Shown: piece by piece, positions 8,818 through 14,073 of the stretch
How the letters are laid out: each line of letters starts with the position of its first letter
How positions within the stretch are numbered: the stretch's first letter is position 1
Source of the DNA: Planoprotostelium fungivorum
Lineage: Eukaryota > Evosea > Variosea > Cavosteliida > Cavosteliaceae
NCBI GenBank assembly: GCA_003024175.1
Contig: MDYQ01000136.1
Span: forward strand, 64,001 to 78,073
Length of the DNA stretch: 14,073 nucleotides
Direction of reading: 5' to 3'
The notes under the pieces: model-generated
Databases searched by the model: none
What the model was told of the DNA's origin: nothing
What the model saw: only the letters and a program-made list of their open reading frames with translations
Program-made: the position numbers and the translations under genes

Positions 8818-9290
8818 ACATTTATAAGCTTTTGTGTGCTCAGAGTATGCTTTGTAGAGACTAGATAGAAATCTTTGCACACTAAAAGATAGTTTGTCTC
8901 ATAGAGGCAGAGGCTAATGAGGGTTTGTGGGTGGGCCTTGAGTGTGGTGTTTCTGTTGTCATCTGCTAAGAACATGCTTTCTACACACATCTTTATTAGA
9001 CTATGACAAATAATTAGATGATGATTTATAAGCTTTTTTGTGCCCAGAGCATGATTTATGCAGATTGGGTGGAAATTGCTGCACATCTCCTGCTTGCTTG
9101 CTGAACCACAAAGTGGTGAGGCAAGCATTATTGTGTGCTTTGTGTTTCTTTTTGTGTCTGCTAAGAACATGCTTTGTGCTCACCCTGCTCTTCCCCTGTA
9201 CAGACCATAATATATTATAATATATTATTATAATATTTATAAGTATTTTACAAGCTTTTATGCACTAAGAGCACATTTTATAAAACCCTA
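8818..9290. repeat. Degenerate tandem repeat of about 200 bases, two copies plus a partial third
   Basis: The phrase tttataagctttt followed by tgtgc.cagag.atg occurs at 8821 and 9025, and a diverged version occurs at 9236-9285 (tttataag, then aagctttta, tgcactaagagcac). A second anchor, tctgctaagaacatgcttt, occurs at 8962 and 9157. The spacing is 204, 195 and about 211 bases, so the copies differ by indels. A minus-strand reading frame (9170-8775) runs through two copies and is itself internally repetitive, which explains its length; I do not call it a gene. The array stands where the rest of the polymerase gene would be expected. Confidence 0.75.
9190..9245. repeat. Simple AT-rich palindromic run inside the repeat region
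   Basis: From about 9205 to 9240 the sequence consists almost only of A and T, with repeated 'tataatatatta' units that can fold back on themselves. It lies between the second and third copies of the tandem repeat. It could be a breakpoint or a slippage-expanded stretch. Confidence 0.6.
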
Positions 9291-10293
9291 GGTAAATTAA
9301 AATTAAACAAATAGTAAGAATAGTAAAAAATTGGTAAGTCTCCTTCTTTACTAATCTGCTTATGGTACTGAGATACTTGAGAGGTGGAAAGTTCTTGGTG
9401 AGCTCTCTCTGCTCCTGTGTGTAATATAGACGGCACCTGACAAAACCAGTAAAATTGTATAGATCTTGCAGTTGACCAATATGCACTGACATAATTCAGC
9501 AGCTCCATATTGTTCTTTGTCATCAGCAGAGTTCTATAGTTTGTGGTACCCTGTAGTAACAATTCCACATCACATCTGCAGTAATACATCATATATTCTC
9601 CAAATGATGTAAATTGCTTCTCTTTTCATATATTCACAGCATGCCCATATTCAGCCTCTGAAGGCAGAGTATTCCTAAGTTTGTTAAAAAAACACTTGAT
9701 TGGTGGCAAAGATGTTTCTGAGAGCTTATCTAAGCTATCAAACCATTCATAGGGAAACAACTCCTTCTGGATGTCTTTTACACCCCCATGATACCAAATC
9801 TCTCTAGGTTTGTAGTAGGGGGCATATAATTATGGGCATCAAGAAAAGCATAAGATCCATATTCCAGCTTCATATAGGAGTTTGTCTTTATCATAGGGGG
9901 TGAGATGTCATATTTCTGCATATGAGTGATGATGAAAGTTAGATCATATTTCCCACTATTGTATCCTAGTATAGGTATTGACAGATATTCCTTTATGATC
10001 AAACATTTAGTGACAATATATTTACAAACTTTCTTATGTTGTCTACAGTGATCACATTTGCATGGTTGATCTGTTGAGGTGGTCTCTTTACACCATAGTC
10101 TATGCTGCAGAGTGCATTGACAGCTGCATTTCTGGGATTCTATAACAGCCATTTGCTTATTGTGATGTTTCCAGAAGTCATATTTAGCATCAGGATCATC
10201 ATACTCAACACACTTTTGGTATACCTCAGGAGGTATATGTTTTGCTACACACCCTAAAAACTGCTTCTTAGGTTTATTCATCAACCAACTCAC
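9278..10293 (-). pseudogene. Family B DNA polymerase fragment of the element (exonuclease region only), frameshifted
   Basis: Reading on the minus strand from 10293, residues 56-97 hold nine cysteines. Residues 109-121 read LGYNSGKYDLTFI, the Exo II motif (N...YD). Residues around 148-154 read YAFLDAH. This frame closes at 9778. Coding continues leftward in another frame with FPYEWFDSLDKLSE, a conserved DPO-family phrase, after a one-base change at a C-run on the plus strand (9783-9787). An in-frame TGA lies near 9627. The Exo III motif (YCRCD followed by VELLL) opens the 9592-9278 frame. Nothing resembling the palm motifs (SLYP, DTDS) follows before the tandem repeat. The enzyme would replicate the element by protein priming in intact relatives; here it cannot be functional. 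Confidence 0.75.
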
Positions 10294-10336
10294 CTGCTTA
10301 CTCTGTTGCTGTCTGGTTATATCATTAACTTTAGTA

Positions 10337-10645
10337 TTAGCTGCCAGATAAATTGTTGTATGCTTGTTGCATCATACCATGATTCTGAAACTGCTCATTA
10401 TCAGCTAGCATCTTTTTAACAGCAGGAAGACTGACCTTTCCTGTCTGCTGTCTTACCTGCTCATTAAGACTGCTAAAATTAGGGAAGCCAATGAGCTCAA
10501 TGATGTTATCCCTTGTTAAATAGTTGAGAAGCTTACTGACTGGTAACTCATCAAATGCTTTTGGTTTAGTTCTTTTGACTGGAAATGTCTTGACAAGATC
10601 ATAGTCCATTTTGTTGCAGTTTATGATATAATCTAAAACATACAA
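10337..10645 (-). CDS. Small reading frame upstream of the polymerase fragment, 102 codons, element-derived
   Basis: The frame begins at 10645 (MYVLDYIINCNKMDYD) and closes at 10337. It contains FDELPVSKLLNYLTRDNIIEL and a Gln/Asn-rich end. I do not recognise a domain. The next downstream frame on the same strand is open from just before 10330 into the polymerase fragment without a stop, in a different register. This piece could therefore be either a separate small protein or the detached N-terminal part of the polymerase. Its AT-rich composition matches the element. It is probably not functional. Confidence 0.4.
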   Translation of the reverse strand: MYVLDYIINCNKMDYDLVKTFPVKRTKPKAFDELPVSKLLNYLTRDNIIELIGFPNFSSLNEQVRQQTGKVSLPAVKKMLADNEQFQNHGMMQQAYNNLSGS

Positions 10646-10711
10646 TCAGAAACCAAAATGATTATTTGATTTCATTTTAGAAAATGCATGCCCTTTTATA
10701 TAAGGTGAAAT

Positions 10712-11134
10712 GACTACAGTGAAGAATATACCTGCTATATACCTGCTAAATCATACTATAAGCAAAAATATGACCAATACAAACAACTGTTAGATACAAA
10801 GTTGAGACAAAGTGTCTCTCAAGGTTCCTATGACAATGTGATCCAAGATTATCATACAGGATGCACAAGAGGAGAGCTTTGCACTAAATATAAACTAAGC
10901 TATTTAAAACTGAAAATTATTCTGAGAGATGAACATAGCTACAAGATACCCTTTGCTGATGTTGCTGACATCAAATTGAGGCTCCAAAACAAAACAACAA
11001 CTAAAAAAGAAATCATGGGTCTATATAAAATTAGCTACAGGATATTAAATCACTTACTCTCTGAACAGCCTACTGCTTCTGGAGTTGCCAATGATAATAT
11101 TTCCTGTGATACATTACTCCTGATGCTGCTTTAA
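10712..11134 (+). CDS. Small basic protein with two similar helix-turn-helix-like halves, element-derived
   Basis: The frame is open from about 10712 to the stop at 11132-11134, with no ATG near its start; an internal TTG at 10802 is the first alternative start. The start may be lost. Two halves look alike: first 'SYDNVIQDYHTGCTRGELCTKY' then 'KLSYLKLKIIL'; second 'DIKLRLQNKTTTKKEIMGLY' then 'KISYRILNHLL'. Each has the spacing of a short helix, a T(R/K)(G/K)E(L/I) turn, and a recognition-type helix Y-K-(L/I)-S-Y. This suggests a duplicated DNA-binding fold, perhaps a regulator or end-binding protein of the element. The frame ends tail to tail with the integrase. No named family is claimed. 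Confidence 0.5.
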   Translation, partial: DYSEEYTCYIPAKSYYKQKYDQYKQLLDTKLRQSVSQGSYDNVIQDYHTGCTRGELCTKYKLSYLKLKIILRDEHSYKIPFADVADIKLRLQNKTTTKKEIMGLYKISYRILNHLLSEQPTASGVANDNISCDTLLLMLL

Positions 11135-11158
11135 CCTGATGAAAGATAAATTTACCAT

Positions 11159-11944
11159 CTATGATCTTTTTTGTGACTGTATGTACTTCACTACACCAAA
11201 TTGGTCAGGTGCAATAAATGGAGTGATATGTGCTTGTATTCTTACTTTGTTTCCTCTAGCATAATGTAGAGTCTCAGGAATGATTGGGTTATTTTTGTCA
11301 TTCATTGCTGGCAATTCCCTGATAGTATGATGACAAGAATGGTTATAGTTCTCTGTAATAAGCTCTAAGGCATCAATATGTCTCTGTGTTCTGTATACTG
11401 AGCTATTTTTTGTTTGATAGTCTTGTTGAACCTTTCTATAATGTCCAAAGGAGTGTATGGAAATGATGTTAATTGGTGTATTTCATGATCTGTACATACT
11501 TGTTTCACTTCTTTTGCAATAAACTCTTTTCCATTGTCTGAAAGTAGAATCATTAGCCTTGTTGTTTATCTTGATTCTGATATATAATTTAAAGCTTCAG
11601 CCATAGTCTATCCTCTCTTATTTGGCAAAGGAAGTACCAGAGCATACTTAGAGAACACATCAATGATTGTCAAAAGATAGTTGATGCCATCATTGTGCTC
11701 TGCAGAGTTTTGCATATCAGCAAGGTCTATCTGCTAACCTTAAGTGTCTCTTGTAAGTTGATTGATGAGATAGAAAAATCCTGATATCATCAACTGTAAA
11801 TTCTAATTTAAAGACATCATGTCTGCTGGCACTTCTATATAATCATTCAATAATATATTTTGATGTAGTAGAAGGATCTAGCCATATACTGAGGAGATAT
11901 TCAGTCAAATTAGGTACAATTCTTTGTCTTTTGTCTCTGTGCAT
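11159..11944 (-). pseudogene. rve-family integrase of the element, interrupted by stops and frameshifts
   Basis: On the minus strand a reading starts at an ATG at 11944-11942 (MHRDKRQRIVPN). It has an N-terminal part ending near DDIRIFLSHQSTYKRHLR, the 'I..FL..Q..Y..H' pattern that precedes the core in Polinton-type integrases. The catalytic core follows: DLADMQ (first D), INYLLTIIDVFSKYALVLPL, then at 11553-11365 LLSDNGKEF (second D) and YTPLDIIERFNKTIKQKI, holding the E of the D,D-35-E triad. The C-terminal part contains NYNHSCHHTIRELPA and GNKVRIQAHITPF. Breaks: in-frame TGA at 11845-11843, further stops near 11610 and 11735, and a register change near 11375. The active-site residues are preserved, but the gene is not intact. 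Confidence 0.8.
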
Positions 11945-12077
11945 ACTCTCTATAAATCACTTTTAATTTCTATATAAATAAATATTACTAGTATTGAATA
12001 AATTACATTTTTAAAAAAGATCATCAGTTATATATTATAAATTGACAATCAATCATGCCAACTGAAAGACAATTACT
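11945..12077. other. AT-rich spacer within the element
   Basis: This stretch is A/T-rich, with short runs such as tatataaataaatatta, and has no open frame of interest. It separates the integrase start (minus) from the plus-strand reading-frame remnants, so it may have held divergent promoters. Confidence 0.3.
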
Positions 12078-12660
12078 GGTGAATTGGACTGTACATTAGT
12101 CAACATTGAGGATGGAACAACAATAGATAAAACATACTTGTTCCCTGCAGATCATGCCATTAAAATATCATCCATCAAACACATCAGTGATCTTAAGAAC
12201 ACTGTTGTACCTACTGTCAGACATAAGACCAAGTCTGCAAGAGATCACAGACACGCCAAATAATTGCCCCAATTATAACAGCCAGAGTTTCCCTGATTTT
12301 CCAACTCTCAAGAAACACGCCCTTTTCACAGAAACATTTCACTGACCTTCTTCATGACTTTTATTGGATATTTCTACGTTCAAGAATGAACGATTTGAAT
12401 ACAATAAAATCACTTCTCAAGTCTTCCACATAGGAAGCAACCAGCAGTTGTCACTCCTCTTTATCATTCTACAGGGTCTAAGGACCTCAAACACTCTACA
12501 ATTGTGGATACAAAACTCTTTTGCTGCTGATGATTCTGTACCTGATACCAAACGCAGAATACATGAATTCATCACCTTCAAGCTTAAGCTGGCTAAATCT
12601 CAGCAAGGTGGATGCAAAGGATATACAGTAGATGCAGGTCTTAAAAACGGATTGAGCTAA
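12078..12660 (+). pseudogene. Reading-frame remnants of an unidentified element gene
   Basis: Two plus-strand pieces look protein-like. The first, 12078-12263, is open for 61 codons with no ATG at its head (GELDCTLVNIEDGTTIDKTY, then ISSIKHISDLKNTVVPT). The second, 12364-12660, reads FKNERFEYNKITSQVF, then RRIHEFITFKLKLAKSQQGG and ends GLKNGLS. They lie in different registers. They may be parts of one decayed gene with indels between them. I cannot assign a family. In intact Polintons this position could hold a structural gene, but nothing here proves that. Confidence 0.3.
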
Positions 12661-13022
12661 ATCGCTTCTGCTATTTAGCTTTTTGTAAAAATCATCACCA
12701 AGAGTACCAAAAAACTTTTCAAAAAATCAATCCAACAGCACATAGAGTACTTTCAGAGCACAATGCATCATCCTATAGTGTTAAGAGACCAAAATGCGAT
12801 TTAGAAAATGTTGCGTATAATTCCTGCCTCTTAGCCATCACCCTTAAGAAAAAAATTGTCAATTTGCGCCTCCGCACCTCTGAACTCATTACGTAAACAC
12901 CACGGGTACTAAAACTTGAGAATGCTCCTGCATATGGATAGATAAATACAGGATGTAAAACTATAATACACTGATACTTGATAAACTCAAGAGAAATGTT
13001 CCAAATGAGATGGCAGCTGATA
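12661..13022. other. Right-hand border region without a supported gene
   Basis: The composition changes from the AT-rich element to mixed sequence somewhere between about 12700 and 12900. A minus-strand frame at 13063-12773 exists but has low-complexity hydrophobic content and no splice or family support. The part next to 13022 would be the 3' untranslated region of the gene on its right. I found no inverted repeat matching the left side. Confidence 0.3.
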
Positions 13023-14073
13023 TCAATTTGAGAGTCCGGTACGGTGGAGAGCCAGCTCAGCATTCTCTGCTTCGTTTAGGCGCCAAATAGCAGCCGCTGT
13101 GGAGATCCTCCAGGTCAATCTAGTCGCCCATGTATTAGTCCAGCCTTCTAAAGCTGTCTGCTTGAATACGAATGTGGCAATGTTGTAGACTGTCACGAGA
13201 AGTGACATGATCGCAATCACCCAGTACAGCCAATTCCCATGTGCTGTCCACTGTCTGTTCCTCCAACGAGTCAACCGGGAGAACCGATTGTTCGATCTGA
13301 CCACAGGTCAGTTTAGAGAGAATATAAATATACATACATACTGAGTGCTAAATTTGGCAGCCTTTCGCTTCCCATTATCCCAAAATTTATCAAGGAACTC
13401 AAGAAGAGAGGTTGTATCAGTGCGGCGAGGAGATGGCATCAAGTCAATGGCATCTAGTGACAGATTATTCACAACATTCTTGAGCCAAACTCGATCCTTG
13501 ATTCCGCGATTTTCTACAAGTGTCAGGGAGATCAATATCCTTCATACCTAATACTCACCTCCTATTATTTTTATTGTTCTGTTCTTTTTAATTTCTAGAT
13601 CAGTTCGAGCTTGTGAAGATATTGATTACCCTGAAGATGATTCAGAGACCAGAGCAAATTTTCGTGAATTTTCTGGTCACGTGACCGCTGCCGGAAACCC
13701 CCTGTAGAGCCGCTGCTATGCGAGTTAGAGCCTGAGAGGCCCGTAGAGCCCCACAGAGGCCCTGGAGACACCGCAACGAGAATATATAGAATGTAAGGAG
13801 AATAAAGAAGGGTCAGGACTCACCGGATGGGGAGGCTCCTTGGGCGGGTCCTTTGGCATTGACAGCAGAGACTAGCTGAGCTTTGTCATAGGAGGTCCAG
13901 TCAGAGACTTGCTCATCAGTGGCCACAGTACGTATAAAGTCGAGTGCAGCACTCTTTTTGGACCAGTCACATCCTTGCTTGTGAGACCTTGGATGGCTGC
14001 AACGAGATTCTCTTTTTCTGTTGGCATGACTGGATTCAAGTCAGAAAAAAGACCAACGCCATCTGGAATTACC
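13023..14073 (-). CDS. Unidentified multi-exon gene with a C-terminal transmembrane segment, 3' part, enters from the right edge
   Basis: I do not recognise the family. Five minus-strand exons join in one frame: ...-13824, 13761-13630, 13594-13559, 13513-13342 and 13296-13023. GT-AG introns are 62, 35, 45 and 45 bases. Frame consistency across four junctions makes the gene model credible. In order the protein has an acidic/amphipathic stretch (SAALDFIRTVATDEQVSDW), a Gly/Ser-rich linker, a basic segment (EIKKNRTIKIIG), a helical part (SLLEFLDKFWDNGKRKAAKF), an Arg-rich stretch (RFSRLTRWRNRQW) and one hydrophobic helix of about 20-25 residues (LYWVIAIMSLLVTVYNIATF), 50-60 residues before the end. 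By the positive-inside rule the Arg-rich side would be cytosolic. The first exon has a register ambiguity near 13980: an MPTEKENLVAAIQGLTSK frame runs into the other only with an unplaced splice or an indel. Confidence 0.6.

Larger units (their letters stand above)
8800..12700. mobile_element. Decayed Maverick/Polinton-like DNA element (borders approximate)
   Basis: The combination of a family B DNA polymerase exonuclease region (9278-10293, minus) and an rve integrase (11159-11944, minus) is the diagnostic pair of Maverick/Polinton elements. The region is AT-rich and intronless, unlike both flanks. Both hallmark genes are interrupted by stops and frameshifts, and the polymerase lacks its catalytic palm. 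No packaging ATPase, cysteine protease or capsid gene could be recognised, and at about 4 kb it is far shorter than complete elements of 15-20 kb. This is therefore a dead, internally deleted copy. Borders are set only by the composition change and by the neighbouring host genes. Confidence 0.65.

Noticed and set aside
8775-9170. Minus-strand open frame of 131 codons
   Set aside because: It runs through two copies of the tandem repeat and is internally repetitive for that reason. It has no recognisable domain.
8600-12990. Terminal inverted repeats and target-site duplication of the element
   Set aside because: I compared both borders by eye and found no convincing matching pair. Short shared words such as 'agagcac' are not enough.
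12773-13063. Minus-strand frame of 96 codons
   Set aside because: It overlaps the 3' end of the spliced right-hand gene in another register, has no family similarity, and its composition looks like translated noncoding DNA.
1-14073. tRNA, rRNA, CRISPR array or bacterial operon signals
   Set aside because: None seen. The intron-rich genes and polyadenylation signals make this eukaryotic nuclear DNA.

Overview
This window is nuclear DNA from a eukaryote with a compact genome. Genes are packed tightly on both strands, with divergent starts about 70-90 bases apart and convergent stops a few to a few tens of bases apart. Almost every gene is cut by very short GT-AG introns, mostly 37-50 bases. 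A kinesin-9 of the ciliary KIF9 type implies that the organism, or a life stage, is flagellated. I cannot name the lineage. A small flagellated protist or a compact early-branching opisthokont would fit.

Layout. Positions 1-1295 (minus) hold the 5' half of a RINT1/TIP20 vesicle-tethering gene that runs off the left edge. It is divergent from a complete SRP receptor beta subunit gene (1383-2233, plus), so two endoplasmic reticulum secretory-pathway genes share one short promoter. An unidentified minus-strand gene (2239 to about 2962) converges on SRPRB with five bases between stop codons. Next is a complete 17-exon KIF9-type kinesin (3281-6553, plus), preceded by a promoter region with an inverted repeat made of RFX- and MYB-like half-sites. 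A minus-strand gene for a small mitochondrial protein, possibly a ribosomal protein of the MRP-L20/mL58 or neugrin-like group (6595-7344), converges on it. That gene is divergent from a class I methyltransferase of the METTL21/22 type (7419 to about 8580, plus).

From about 8800 to about 12700 the DNA changes: it is visibly AT-rich, lacks the short introns, and carries a degenerate tandem repeat of about 200 bases. Beyond the repeat lies a decayed Maverick/Polinton-like element: the exonuclease part of a family B DNA polymerase, a retroviral-type (rve) integrase broken by stops and shifts, a small opposite-strand protein with two similar helix-turn-helix-like halves, and orphan reading-frame pieces. 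No polymerase palm motifs, packaging ATPase, protease or capsid gene could be recognised.

The last kilobase returns to host-like composition. It holds the 3' part of an unidentified multi-exon minus-strand gene encoding a protein with one clear hydrophobic segment near the C terminus.

All exon boundaries were found by eye from reading frame, splice signals and family similarity. No alignment or database search was run.
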